Shown in pieces: positions 28,101-36,226 of a stretch of 64,000 nucleotides of DNA (its first letter is position 1; each line of letters begins with the position of its first letter). A program made the position numbers and the translations under genes. The notes beneath the pieces are model-generated. The model searched no databases. It was given only the letters and a program-made list of their open reading frames with translations, and was not told the origin of the DNA. This stretch comes from an uncultured Chitinophaga sp. (GTDB lineage Bacteria > Bacteroidota > Bacteroidia > Cytophagales > Cyclobacteriaceae): positions 434,001 through 498,000 of the forward strand of contig CABHOK010000007.1 in assembly GCA_902168205.1 (NCBI GenBank). The letters are read 5' to 3'.

Positions 28101-30857
28101 TGGAATGTATACATTTATAGTACCGCCAGTCACACTATAATTAGCAGATGTACTTTGTATGTCCAATCCGCCTGCTAATGCACCTGAACCGCTAGCTCCG
28201 CTCGTAGGAGAACCAATGTTAATGGTACCTCCCGACATCTGGAAAGATGAGTTTGTGTTTCCTAAAGAGAAACGTGCAAATTCATCCGTATACCCTCCTA
28301 TACCATCGTCAGGTCCTGCTGTTGCCGGTGTACCGTTGTAACCTGTTGTTCCTACATACACATTACCACCTGTTTGCTGATAGGTAAATATACCTGTTCC
28401 GGTTGCAATTGGTCTGTATTGCCAGATCTTAACAACAGTGTTAGTTCCTTCTATAATTACACTACCACCTGCAGCAGAACCAATACCTCTGGAGAAACCT
28501 CCATCGAACGTACTACCGTTGGATACTCTGAATAATCCGTTAGCTAATAAGCGCTGGTCTTCGTTGGTTCCAGAAATATTGGTAGTGAGTGTAACGCTCA
28601 CGTTCGGACTGTTCAACCACAAAGCAGCCGTTTGAGGAATAGCGAAAAGATCGGATCCTATACCTGCTGTACCGTTCTCAATCAACGTAGGAATTGTTAA
28701 TGTACCGGTAAGCTGAAGTGTACCATTGACAAGTGAGAGCGCACAGTTTGAATAACTGGTTGAACTTGAACCAGTGCTGAATCGGTTAGCGGGTCCAAAC
28801 AATTTCAGGTTAGATGCTGCCGATGAGTTGATCGTTAATATAGCTTGCTGTCCAGTCCCTTTGTCCACAATCAGGCGATAGAAATTTGTCTGGTTGTTAC
28901 AAGTAACGGTTTGATCACCCGCACCACTGAACGTAACGTTAACAGCGTTTCCTCGTAAGGCTGCGTTTAATACTGTTGATGAAGTATATGCGCTTGTAAA
29001 CGGTGCCTGCGTTGGATCAAAGAATTGTATAATACCGTTGTTAATAATATTCCCATACATAGTAAGACTGTGCGGTGAAGCTGATGCAGAGTTACCAGTA
29101 CCAGCAGTAATTCTTCCTCCGCTGGCTACAGTCAAATTACCATTAAGTGTAATGGTTCGCTGAGTATTCGAGTTGTTGTTGATTTGCCATGTAACAGTAC
29201 CTGCACCGGTTGTTGACAAATCGAAAGTACTGTTCACAGTAAGATCACTTACTTGCACATAGGTTATCCCTGCTCCTGTGCTGTTCGTCATCTTCAATTT
29301 ATTATACGTTGTGAGCGTAGTCGGCAGGTTTCCACCTATATCATAATATTCAATAGTACCGCCTACAGTAGATACGAAGTCAGTATAAGTACCTGTAGGT
29401 AAATTGACACCTTTTATTCTAAGCAAACCAGCACCTGTAATAGTACCTAAATTGTGTCCTGTTGTTATAGACATATCCAGGATACCGCCACCTTGAATTG
29501 TTGTTGTTGACAAAGTCTGGTTTGAGACATTCACAGTTACCGTAAAGCCGTTCAGAATAACAATCTCTTCATAAGCACCCGGATAAACGTTGGCCGGGTT
29601 GTCGAATGTAGAACCAGAAGGATCAAGCGTCCATGTATTGAAGTCATTGTAGTCACCTGTTTGATAAGAATACCAGGTATTACAGGATACAACTGCTGCC
29701 AAAGTTGAAGGTGTACACGTATTATCCGTAATGACAGATATATTTCCGTTTTGTCCCTGCAATCCGGCAGTAACTGTAATTGAAGTTGTATTTTGTCCTG
29801 AAGTAATTGTCCAGCCTGTAGGCACTGTCCACGTATAGCTGCTCGCACCACTTACTGCCGCAATGCTATAGGTTAATCCTGTAATTGATGGACATGTAGA
29901 AGTTATACCGGTTATAGCACCAGGCGTAGATGAGCCTGCATTAACAGTAAATGTAGGTGAAGTTGTATTGTAGTTATTACCATTCGTCACAACAACATTT
30001 CCGGTAGACACACCGCTTGCGGGCACCGTTGCCGTGATTGATGTAGCGCTGTTCACTACAAAGGGAACTGAAACACCGTTGAAAGTTACTGTAGAAGCAC
30101 CTGTAAAATTGGTACCCGTAATATTCACATTTGCACTGGCACCATCACACATTTTGTTAGGTGAAATTGCTGTTACTGTTGGAGGCGTAACCCAAGTTAT
30201 AATCACGCGTCCTGCTGCTCCGTTTCCTCCGTTTCTATCCGTGCCGTTATTCACAAACGCACCGCCACCGCCTCCGCCAGGAGCAGTTCCTGCATTTCCT
30301 GCACCACCTGTATTTCGTTGTGGTCCGCCAGCTCCACCAGAGTTTCCTCCGGCTCCGCCTGCTGCGCCTATAAGTGCTGTTCCATTGGCTCCATTACCAC
30401 CTGCTGCCAATATATCTCCTATGCTGGAAGCAGTAGAACCTGCACCACCTGCAGCTCCAAGTGCACCATTCGGTGCGGCTCCGCCAGCTCCACCTTGCGC
30501 GAAAATTGTTCCCGCTGTATTAAACCATGATGGATTGCCGGCTACACCTGCAGCTGCTGTACCTGTGCGGGTTGCCCCAACGGTAACAGTATAAGTTGTT
30601 AGTGGAGTAACTGTTAACACTGAACTCGCATAGGAACCACCGGCACCTCCTCCTCCTCCGAGGACCGTGCTTGCAGTGCTACCACCACCAGATCCACCGC
30701 CACCCCAACATTGAACGGTCACCTCAGTCACACCAGCGGGTGCAGACCATGTTGTCGTAGTATTGTGTGTTACCGTGGACAGAGATTGTGAAAAACTCGG
30801 TGTACAAAGCAATGCGCCTAAAGCGATACTTAATGCCAAGCCAAGTGTTGTTTTCAT
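22101..30857 (-). CDS. Giant T9SS-exported repeat surface protein (2918 aa)
   Basis: Signal peptide (MKTTLGLALSIALGALLCTPSFSQ), then a glycine-rich domain (residues about 30-230, many GGAGG runs). An IPT/TIG domain follows (PTVTAISPNKMCDGASANVNITG). Most of the protein is Thr/Asn/Ser-rich beta-solenoid-like sequence. A module recurs three times, near residues 390, 1335 and 2330. Each copy has a W-containing opening (DFNTWTLDP, SLSTWTHSA, SAVSWTADP) and ends GTxxxLPAGNYTxFVSxxGGTIEYY or a close variant. After residue about 2720 come a fibronectin-like segment (WKTANEFNNDYFDIEKSRDGR) and a type A T9SS sorting domain (NVYPNPTAGNTIKI). Probably a surface adhesin or structural filament; ligand unknown. 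The gene is intact across 8.76 kb. Confidence 0.9.
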   Translation of the reverse strand: MKTTLGLALSIALGALLCTPSFSQSLSTVTHNTTTTWSAPAGVTEVTVQCWGGGGSGGGSTASTVLGGGGGAGGSYASSVLTVTPLTTYTVTVGATRTGTAAAGVAGNPSWFNTAGTIFAQGGAGGAAPNGALGAAGGAGSTASSIGDILAAGGNGANGTALIGAAGGAGGNSGGAGGPQRNTGGAGNAGTAPGGGGGGAFVNNGTDRNGGNGAAGRVIITWVTPPTVTAISPNKMCDGASANVNITGTNFTGASTVTFNGVSVPFVVNSATSITATVPASGVSTGNVVVTNGNNYNTTSPTFTVNAGSSTPGAITGITSTCPSITGLTYSIAAVSGASSYTWTVPTGWTITSGQNTTSITVTAGLQGQNGNISVITDNTCTPSTLAAVVSCNTWYSYQTGDYNDFNTWTLDPSGSTFDNPANVYPGAYEEIVILNGFTVTVNVSNQTLSTTTIQGGGILDMSITTGHNLGTITGAGLLRIKGVNLPTGTYTDFVSTVGGTIEYYDIGGNLPTTLTTYNKLKMTNSTGAGITYVQVSDLTVNSTFDLSTTGAGTVTWQINNNSNTQRTITLNGNLTVASGGRITAGTGNSASASPHSLTMYGNIINNGIIQFFDPTQAPFTSAYTSSTVLNAALRGNAVNVTFSGAGDQTVTCNNQTNFYRLIVDKGTGQQAILTINSSAASNLKLFGPANRFSTGSSSTSYSNCALSLVNGTLQLTGTLTIPTLIENGTAGIGSDLFAIPQTAALWLNSPNVSVTLTTNISGTNEDQRLLANGLFRVSNGSTFDGGFSRGIGSAAGGSVIIEGTNTVVKIWQYRPIATGTGIFTYQQTGGNVYVGTTGYNGTPATAGPDDGIGGYTDEFARFSLGNTNSSFQMSGGTINIGSPTSGASGSGALAGGLDIQSTSANYSVTGGTINVYIPRNTSPTAPSTSPSPLSGSNNFTIYSTAPLGNINIYREGTTDNRTAVLNSALTVLGSIYIDGANTPTLNGNSKNVTIGGNFTVSNGATFTPGTSIITFNGTGAQLLTNNGTISTLANTTMVVNKTTGTVLTLAGTTSPVLPATLNALTLTSGTLADGGTTVTVTTSLTNNAVHTSTGTGSITYTGTNTIGGTNGTFGNLTISANATVATAGAQTVTGTLRLLNTNTTLNIASYALTVLGNIYSDAGTSVVFNNTKRILTSGLHNAGGLTRQGIAGNLLFPVGTGTLYTPNTINVTASTHGTITVKPVNSEHPNVATTGQSVQYYWNVTSSGYSGITAVTHLSYDYSTAVENNPTANYRVARFDRTSNTWGYNNTTTFNATTTPPIPTFNTGSGWTISGDRLDGEYTCGNAVAFDVIKTYYSKANGSWSSLSTWTHSATHIGVDATTAPCSSCPVIIGDGAAVNHTITMDNHGLGSGSLVINTGSTLDCSDKTGLNFGAGSGGVISGRGTLRIGSPNFPAGDFTNFIGSSGGTVEWYAFTNNGSLRPGTLTATSGTLSGMTTGTYTNVTASATNGSGTGARFTVVVSAANTIASVTVTQPGRDYVSGNTITFNGSLFGGAGSRVYTLNAANMGYEIPSVGPAPQSLNLTSYYDLIINPGSAYTIYLPKTGLTIYNNWVQQTGTGIVTNSGAYSNVITKDFNISSGTFTLTNAGNNALTVGGNVSNSGTFNTTSGTHTLSVVGNFTNNGTVNYNNTGTVALTFTGSNNTSFTGTGAGGTTLATLIVNKGTSQTPTLTIDVGGTVTAANSGWLTLTNGTAYFNNAQTYTLVSTATTFTIPATAKLQVGAGTVNILTNASDAADLLLTGTLAVTGTGTVNIAGGTSGNDIEYASAGTPTIQVADNGILNVNGSIRRSTTTITGALVYNQTGGTVTVGGRNSNSTRGVFEIDANTGSSFTMTGTSVLNVQRQTGGTGYADVFINPLSSNVASTSTITVGLPTATTQSNFRINIAPSIGNLTVQNGGGSNAQTVRMYSNPLVIGGTLTIPTPSVLITNSLDVSIAGNLICSGTYTGGTNNTTFNGTVAQAAQLSSSSSFYNFTVNKTTGTTLTLSGTSPILQNLYILSGILDVGPLALDVRTSVTNNSSQVGAGSILIYSTTSLSNTINSSNGSFTNITLGGTAALKSIIVNGNATIKGVLTFPSSNTRYFNIGSYQLTFDVDASVANASSIGYIRTNGVSGDLGVVKNWGVGAGQTFVYEIGSSTNYTPVSYSLNVTGAGTLSVAPVNSAHPTYNQNSTEQILRYYWIVSRGSTLNATASGDHTYSYPSSLMAGSGGALVAGYLDGNADPLGWTTSGHGGSADATHMTFISTPTTNLPSAGNYYDYSVGTVNTLPNPILPLYSRLVTASVANPGTGGNWTSAVSWTADPTGMGAASAFVPNGVPVVVLSGARINTNSNGRRAYKTTINGLLYVGTRTGHNLGIISGTGTMRTGTNTLPAGNYTAFVSSGGGTIEYIAPMTMNNRTTYNNISIYAGSTGTVTMTASDIVVNGNLTIAAGTTLSNDANNADIAIAGNWSNDGTFTEGTGSVTFDGNNNQSVTGTNSFYDLVIDKGANNVTLTGTGTTSITNSLALIAGNVITSSNNVLAVGTANVTGGSANSFVDGPMTKTISAAGAFVAPLGSVPSSKYRPATIANTSSTDSWSFEYFDHSSSLDGYSNTTMNTTNINKVSAFEYWMISRTGSTSADLTLTYNTGSYIPPNIGDVTSLRVARWNGTQWDLPPTSGGTFSQSGTNIAGSVTVTNMTNFSPQTLASTDVNSPLPVELLSFTARLITRGVELKWKTANEFNNDYFDIEKSRDGRKFTAIGQVDGHGTTNDVQQYIYIDEKLAVGKTYYRLKQVDFDGNVVYSDVVMVQYESEDAPRLNVYPNPTAGNTIKIEMEGVTSTTEMQVAFFDQLGKLQLQVTLSVDDTGYATGEVSVDNLTSGVYVLKFGDSGFVRKLIVTDK

Positions 30858-31801
30858 AGATATAAATCAATAACAAGTTGTAGTGTGGGGGGACATAAAA
30901 GTAGAAGAATTGAACGTAACACTAATGACGGTAATTGAACAACGATACTAATCGCTCGGTTTTAGATGTAATTTTTAGACTGCCTTCAGGATGGCTTGAA
31001 AGGATTTTAGCGCACTTTGCCTCCGATTTCTGCGCTTTTATCTGCGAAAGCTTTCTGAACAGGCCCTAAACGCGGTTTGAACATTTAAACCTGTTTTCCA
31101 AATTTGATCAATAATGTCAATGTGGGAGCTGCTTTTGTCGCGGCATTTCGGGTGATTGACGCTTAGATTTGTTCAGCATCTAGACATTTTCCGGAGAAAA
31201 GTGTGCAATAAATGGTGCAACATTACATGAGCAATTTCCTAACATGAATAGAATCCCGTCTTTTGGCCGTGCAATGCACGTTCACCAATATTTTCATCAC
31301 TTTGGCGAACATTGACCTCCTTTAAAAGAGCGATAAAAGGGGTGTGATTCCGTCCCATCTTCCGCGCTATTTTCCGCAAAATTACGTTTCAACACGGAAA
31401 TTTTTAGAGTTGCGACAATAACAAGATAACCGAAAAATTGGTAATTCTTCATAAGACGGAAAATGCCGCGCGCCAACGATGAGAAACATTTCTGTCGGGG
31501 TTTAATCCAGAGCAATAAAATAAAGCCAAACACAAAAAACGGATTACACCTTGACGAAATGAGTGCAATCAATGAAAAAAGCAGACATCGCTTCAACAAG
31601 AACATTGCGCTACTGTTTCATCAACGTTGCAACAACAGGCACTGAGCAATCGTCCTAAAGTATTTTCATTGCACGTGCTGTAACAGAAAGGGGTATATAT
31701 TTCAGCTTCGCGAATTCCGAATCAACCGAATGTAGCAGGCTTCTATCTGCTCGCCCTTTTATCCTTGCGTATATAATAGCACGCTCTTATATTTAAGCCT
31801 T
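30858..31801. other. Long intergenic region upstream of the RRE/kinase operon
   Basis: About 940 bp without a gene I can support. The left end must contain the promoter of the giant gene. The right end has TATATTTA at 31788-31795, one mismatch from TAnnTTTG and 6 bp before the PqqD-like start, a possible operon promoter. Overlapping frames on both strands between 31297 and 31645 have no recognisable domain. I searched 31640-31801 for a short precursor-peptide ORF and found none starting with ATG that is longer than one codon. Confidence 0.5.
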
Positions 31802-32182
31802 ATGACCTATACCATCGATACAAACAAAGTAGTAAGTGAGATTTTTAATGACGAAGCTGTCATTGTGAATTTGGCGAGTGGAGCGTACTATAGCTTTAAA
31901 GGATCAGCAATTACAATCTGGCAATTATTAGGCGCAGGCTATAGTGTTGAGGAAATCATTGGACAGTTTAAAGAGACAGAGTCTATCAACAAATTTATAG
32001 CGTTCCTGACGCAGGAGAATTTGATTGCACCATCTGATGCAATCGTGAAAGAAACTATACCATTCGATCAGCAATTCATGCTTCCCGAGTATAAAAAATA
32101 TGACGATATGAAGGATCTTTTACTCCTGGATCCTATTCACGAAGTTGATCAAACCGGCTGGCCTCATAAGAAAGCTGAATGA
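31802..32182 (+). CDS. PqqD-family RiPP recognition-element protein
   Basis: 126 residues. Residues 1-90 match the PqqD fold: VVSEIFNDEAVIVNLASGAYYSFKGSAITIWQLLGAGYSVEEIIGQF. This domain (RRE) binds leader peptides in many RiPP pathways. The C-terminal tail DPIHEVDQTGWP looks like tails I associate with PqqD-like proteins encoded beside HPr-kinase-like and nucleotidyltransferase genes; that association is from memory. It is the first gene of a six-gene run and overlaps the next gene by 4 bp (ATGA). The presence of an RRE argues for a peptide substrate, although no precursor gene is visible nearby. Confidence 0.85.
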   Translation: MTYTIDTNKVVSEIFNDEAVIVNLASGAYYSFKGSAITIWQLLGAGYSVEEIIGQFKETESINKFIAFLTQENLIAPSDAIVKETIPFDQQFMLPEYKKYDDMKDLLLLDPIHEVDQTGWPHKKAE

Positions 32183-33204
32183 AAGCTTCAGACCCGGAAA
32201 TTTTCTTCAATACACTTAAGGCATTATATACAAACTCCGTTGCGCAAAACCCCTCAACCGTTCATGTGCAACTGGCTGAAAAAATATTGACTATAAATTT
32301 TTCCAGGCCGGAGTTAAAAGTATATATGCTCGGTTCGCTATCGCATATACGGGTGAATAACGTTTCTTCGTCTGACATTACTATATATTGCTTTGATAGT
32401 CCCCTCCTCACATCGTTTCCCTGGCAAGGGCAACAATATGGTGTGCAAGGTACCATAGAAGGCTTTAATACTGCACGCTTCCAAACCGCATACCAGCATG
32501 GTTCCGGAGCCGTAATGATGTATGATCGCGAAACAAAAGAAGGTATATATTGGATAAGAGACTTTACCGATATTCCGTATTGGGAACGTAGCTTTCCTTT
32601 CCGATCTATTTTGCATTGGTGGTCGCGCGATACATCTTACATTTTGTTACATGCAGCAGGTATTGGACAACACCATAGCGCTGCACTTCTCTCCGGGAAA
32701 AGTGGTTCAGGCAAGTCCAGTACTACCTTGTCTTGCCTGTTGAGAGATGACCTGCTCATTGCAGGTGATGACTATGTGCTGGTAGATACAGCGACATGTA
32801 CCCTATATTCACTATACAACTGCGCGAAAGTTGAATGGGACAATTTAGAAAGACTGGATTTTCTAAAGCCACTGGTAAATACAACTATTAAAGAAGCCGA
32901 GAAAGCCATGATTTTTATGCATGAAGCTTGTGCAGAAAAAATTATGCAACGCAGCAAGCTTGAGTATGCATTCATTCCCATGGTATGCAAAGCAAATAAG
33001 ACTTCCATTGTAAAATGTACTGAAGCTGAAGTTCTGAAAAGCATCGCTCCTACTACAATGTTTCAATTACCTTTCGGACAAAATGAAACATTTCAAAAAT
33101 GTATTACATTAACAAAGAAACTCAGGCCCTATAGAATTGAGCTTGGTACAGATGCCAATGAAATAGCGGCAGCGATCTCGGAGTTTCTGATCGATAAAAA
33201 TTAA
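32179..33204 (+). CDS. HPr-kinase/lasso-kinase-like protein
   Basis: 341 residues. The C-terminal half has LLHAAGIGQHHSAALLSGKSGSGKSSTT with an intact Walker A (GKSGSGKS, about residues 173-180) and LLIAGDDYVLV (about 192-202), the arrangement of HPr serine kinase C-terminal-type proteins. Homologues in paeninodin-type lasso-peptide clusters phosphorylate the precursor peptide (established for PadeK). The N-terminal 140 residues are beta-rich and unrecognised. It overlaps the PqqD-like gene by 4 bp and is followed by a glycosyltransferase after 4 bp. It most likely phosphorylates or otherwise activates the product of this operon; inference. Confidence 0.8.
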   Translation: MKASDPEIFFNTLKALYTNSVAQNPSTVHVQLAEKILTINFSRPELKVYMLGSLSHIRVNNVSSSDITIYCFDSPLLTSFPWQGQQYGVQGTIEGFNTARFQTAYQHGSGAVMMYDRETKEGIYWIRDFTDIPYWERSFPFRSILHWWSRDTSYILLHAAGIGQHHSAALLSGKSGSGKSSTTLSCLLRDDLLIAGDDYVLVDTATCTLYSLYNCAKVEWDNLERLDFLKPLVNTTIKEAEKAMIFMHEACAEKIMQRSKLEYAFIPMVCKANKTSIVKCTEAEVLKSIAPTTMFQLPFGQNETFQKCITLTKKLRPYRIELGTDANEIAAAISEFLIDKN

Positions 33205-33208
33205 TGTC

Positions 33209-33928
33209 ATGTTGCTATCAGTGATTATGCCTGTATACAACGGTGCTGCCTATATAAAGGAAGCTATTGAAAGCATCCTGGCGCAACAGGACATAACCAT
33301 CGCGCTCGAAATTATTGTCGTTGATGATGGCTCTACGGATTCTACTGCCGATATTATTCATGCATTGAATAGTCCTGTCGTTCGGTATATTCACCAATCA
33401 AACAGTGGACCTTCAAAAGCAAGAAACACCGGCATACTTCAGGCACAAGGCAAGTTGATTGCATTTCTGGATGCAGATGATTGCTGGCCTGCCGATAAAC
33501 TAAAACGCCAACTGTCATTCCTCAGGGAGAATCAAAACGTTGATGTAGTGGGCGGTTTGATTGATTATTTTTATATGCCCGGTTCAGAATATAGAAAGGA
33601 ACAGATAAAAATAGATAGCCCTGTTTTTAATGTCCAACTCGGTGGACTCATCGTTCGCAAGAACGTGTTTGATCGCGTGGGATATTTTAACGAACAGCTT
33701 CGTTTTTCCGAAGATCAGGATTGGGTGCTTCGCGTAAAGGAATCAAATGTTAAGATGACCATTCTGAATGATATTGTTCTTTTCTATCGGATTCATCCGG
33801 GGAATATAACCATTCACAAGACACTGAAAGATTTAGGGGTATTGCGGGCATTGAAATTGTCATTAGACAGAAGAAGACAAATGTCTACAGATCCTTTGAA
33901 ACCAGGTAACGATGAAAGCAAAGATTAG
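33209..33928 (+). CDS. Family 2 glycosyltransferase (first copy)
   Basis: 239 residues, GT-A fold: LSVIMPVYNGAAYIKEAIESIL, IIVVDDGSTDST for nucleotide-sugar binding, SGPSKARNTGI, and the metal-binding LDADD (about residues 89-93). EDQDWVLRVKES is the usual catalytic ED region. It ends with LRALKLSLDRRRQMS, a tail shared with the second copy. Soluble, no membrane helix. It overlaps the next glycosyltransferase by 17 bp. It probably adds a sugar to the operon's product; donor and acceptor unknown. Confidence 0.88.
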   Translation: MLLSVIMPVYNGAAYIKEAIESILAQQDITIALEIIVVDDGSTDSTADIIHALNSPVVRYIHQSNSGPSKARNTGILQAQGKLIAFLDADDCWPADKLKRQLSFLRENQNVDVVGGLIDYFYMPGSEYRKEQIKIDSPVFNVQLGGLIVRKNVFDRVGYFNEQLRFSEDQDWVLRVKESNVKMTILNDIVLFYRIHPGNITIHKTLKDLGVLRALKLSLDRRRQMSTDPLKPGNDESKD

Positions 33929-34592
33929 TGTGATTGTTCCTGCCTATAACGCAGGTAAATATATAGGAGAAGCCCTACAGAGTATTCTGGATCAAACTAT
34001 ACCTGTGGATGAAATCATTGTTATAGACGATGGCTCTACAGACAATACCAGAGAAGTAGTTTCTAATTTTCCGGTCCGATATTTTTATCAGACCAATAAG
34101 GGAACAGCGGCTGCGTTGAATGCAGGAATAGAACAATCGTCCGGAGAATACCTGGCGTTTCTCGATGCCGATGATCTATGGATGTCTCAACGACTACATC
34201 TGCAACTGCAGGCCTTCGAAAAAGATACCGCCCTGGATATGGTGTTTGGCCTGATGCAACAATTCATTAGTCCAGAATTACCGGAAGAAGAGCAGCGTAA
34301 AATAGAAGTAAACACGGCAGAAGTAATGGTAGGCATACATAAATCTGCATGGTTAATAAAACGCGAGACCTTGATGCGTGTTGGACTTTTTGCCGGAGGA
34401 TTTTTACTCGAAGAGTTTACCGATTGGTACGCGCGCTCAAAGGAGAAGAAACTTCATGAGGCCGTTATTCAACACGTGGTTGCCAAAAGAAGAATACATC
34501 AGTCCAATACATCTCGTGTTCAAAAGAATATAAAACAAGATTATCCCCGCATCCTGAAAGCTGCGCTGGATAGAAGACGACAGCAAGAGTAA
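33912..34592 (+). CDS. Family 2 glycosyltransferase (second copy)
   Basis: 226 residues, GT-A: ISVIVPAYNAGKYIGEALQSIL, IIVIDDGSTDNT, GTAAALNAGIEQ, LDADD. It ends ILKAALDRRRQQE, so the C-terminal [SA]LDRRRQ motif recurs in both copies and suggests paralogy or a shared docking element. The ED region is replaced by LLEEFTDWYARSKE, which keeps acidic residues. Its stop overlaps the ABC transporter start by one base (TAATG). A second sugar transfer step, or a different acceptor from copy one, is inferred. Confidence 0.88.
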   Translation: MKAKISVIVPAYNAGKYIGEALQSILDQTIPVDEIIVIDDGSTDNTREVVSNFPVRYFYQTNKGTAAALNAGIEQSSGEYLAFLDADDLWMSQRLHLQLQAFEKDTALDMVFGLMQQFISPELPEEEQRKIEVNTAEVMVGIHKSAWLIKRETLMRVGLFAGGFLLEEFTDWYARSKEKKLHEAVIQHVVAKRRIHQSNTSRVQKNIKQDYPRILKAALDRRRQQE

Positions 34593-36226
34593 TGAAGATT
34601 TTAAATTCCATTCGTGTCTTGATCGCTTCCTTCCATCAGAAAATATGGATCGTTGTAATCTTTGCTGTTCTCTTATCAGCGCTTCTTATACCGGTAAGTT
34701 TTTTAGTGAAAGTAATTTTTGATCAGGCTATCCCCGATAACGATGTCAATTTGTTGCTGAAGTTAACCGTAGCACTGATCGCACTGATGACATGCAATGG
34801 TATTCTCTCGATATATACACGGGCTACAATATTGCGCTATACGAAAGACGCAGTGTCTAATATACGCAACGCTTTGTCTGAAAAATTACTCCGACTGTCT
34901 CATGCCTCCTATCAACAGGCTGACATATCCCGAATCCACAAGATTCTTGTTTATGACACCGAGAAGCTTGACAATTTTGCCAACGCTATATTTTCAGTCA
35001 TGATACCTTCTGCCTGTATAAGCCTTTGCCTGGTGATTATACTGATAATCCTCAATTTACAAATGAGTCTGTTGCTCCTCGCAATTACTCCACTCATTAT
35101 ACTGATTACCGAATTCCTGAGAAGAGCCAGCAAAAAAAGCTTAAGCCAATTTCAAGCATCTTTTGAAAGTTTTCATAAGAAATCCCTTTTTCTTCTTGAG
35201 TTCAACAAACTGATCAAAGTCTCATCTACACAACAAAAAGAAGCTGAGCATCATAAAAGTATTGTCCGTGAATTGAACAATTCAAGTCTCCGAATGGCCA
35301 TTGGCTTCATCAAGATGTCCAATTACCAGGAAGTAGTGTTCTCCGTCAGCAGCATTATACTCCTGGCATGGGGCAGTTATACTGTTATGCAAGGCAGCAT
35401 GACTATCGGAACGTTGATGTCATTCTATTTTTGCCTCTTCTTGCTGAAACGATATTTGAATACAATTGGCAGTGCACTCCCCTCTGTTATAGAAGGAACT
35501 GATTCATGGCAGCAATGCACCCGGTTGTTATCCGAACAGCATGATGAGACCTATACCGGCACAATACAACATGTGTTCGATGGTAAAATTGAATGCAGAG
35601 ACATTACGTTCTCTTTCGGCGAACTACCCTTGTTTAAAAACTTCAACCTCTCCTTACGTCCCGGTGAGACAACGCTGGTGATCGGCCCCAACGGCTCTGG
35701 TAAAAGTACATTGGTAAATCTTATACTGGGCCTATATCAACCGCATGAAGGCACTGTATACGCAAGTGATATGGCCTACACCCAATGGGATATTCAATAC
35801 CTGCGAAGCAAGATAGCCGTGGTGTTACAGGAAGACACTACATTTCAAGGCACTATACTGGAGAATATAACGTACGGAATTCCCAACGCAGGTCCTGGCG
35901 CTGTGCAAGAGGCTGTTCAGTATTCAGGTTTACACGAATTTATCGAGTCTCTGCCTGAAGGACTTCACACGGTTATCGGAGAAAAGGGAGCAAGCCTCTC
36001 TGGTGGCCAACGGCAGAAGATTGCTATAGCAAGATGCTTTCTTGCCAAAGCATCGCTTATAATTTTAGATGAACCCACAAACCACCTGGATGAATCTACC
36101 GTAGAACTCATAGCAAGCTCATTAAAAAAACAAAAGCATACGCCTTCGGTTCTCATCATCACACACACCGAGCGATTGCGTTCACGCTCAGATCAAGTTA
36201 TCGAATTAAAAACAGCTTACGCCTGA
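34592..36226 (+). CDS. ABC-type exporter, fused membrane and ATPase domains
   Basis: 544 residues: a six-helix type I exporter membrane domain (residues about 1-310), then an ATPase with Walker A GPNGSGKST (about 370), the Q-loop region VVLQEDTTFQGTILENI, signature LSGGQRQKIAIARC and Walker B LIILDEPTNHLDE. There is no N-terminal C39 peptidase domain, so leader removal would need another protein. It is fourth in the operon and overlaps the downstream gene by one base (TGATG). In RiPP-like clusters this class exports the mature product; a glycan or glycolipid cargo is also possible. Confidence 0.9.
   Translation: MKILNSIRVLIASFHQKIWIVVIFAVLLSALLIPVSFLVKVIFDQAIPDNDVNLLLKLTVALIALMTCNGILSIYTRATILRYTKDAVSNIRNALSEKLLRLSHASYQQADISRIHKILVYDTEKLDNFANAIFSVMIPSACISLCLVIILIILNLQMSLLLLAITPLIILITEFLRRASKKSLSQFQASFESFHKKSLFLLEFNKLIKVSSTQQKEAEHHKSIVRELNNSSLRMAIGFIKMSNYQEVVFSVSSIILLAWGSYTVMQGSMTIGTLMSFYFCLFLLKRYLNTIGSALPSVIEGTDSWQQCTRLLSEQHDETYTGTIQHVFDGKIECRDITFSFGELPLFKNFNLSLRPGETTLVIGPNGSGKSTLVNLILGLYQPHEGTVYASDMAYTQWDIQYLRSKIAVVLQEDTTFQGTILENITYGIPNAGPGAVQEAVQYSGLHEFIESLPEGLHTVIGEKGASLSGGQRQKIAIARCFLAKASLIILDEPTNHLDESTVELIASSLKKQKHTPSVLIITHTERLRSRSDQVIELKTAYA

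Noticed and set aside
30034-30594. Pro/Ala-rich 186-codon plus-strand frame
   Set aside because: It is the complement of the glycine-rich part of the giant gene; the Pro/Ala runs arise from antisense of GGN codons.
22101-30857. Possible tandem repeat array or CRISPR-like repeats
   Set aside because: The short repeated words are Thr/Asn/Gly codon repeats within one continuous reading frame, not spaced identical repeats.
31297-31605. 102-codon minus-strand frame with hydrophobic N-terminus, and overlapping 60-codon plus-strand frame at 31463-31645
   Set aside because: Both could be short proteins but have no domain, no promoter element and overlap each other; I could not support either. The plus frame was considered as a RiPP precursor and lacks a leader/core pattern.
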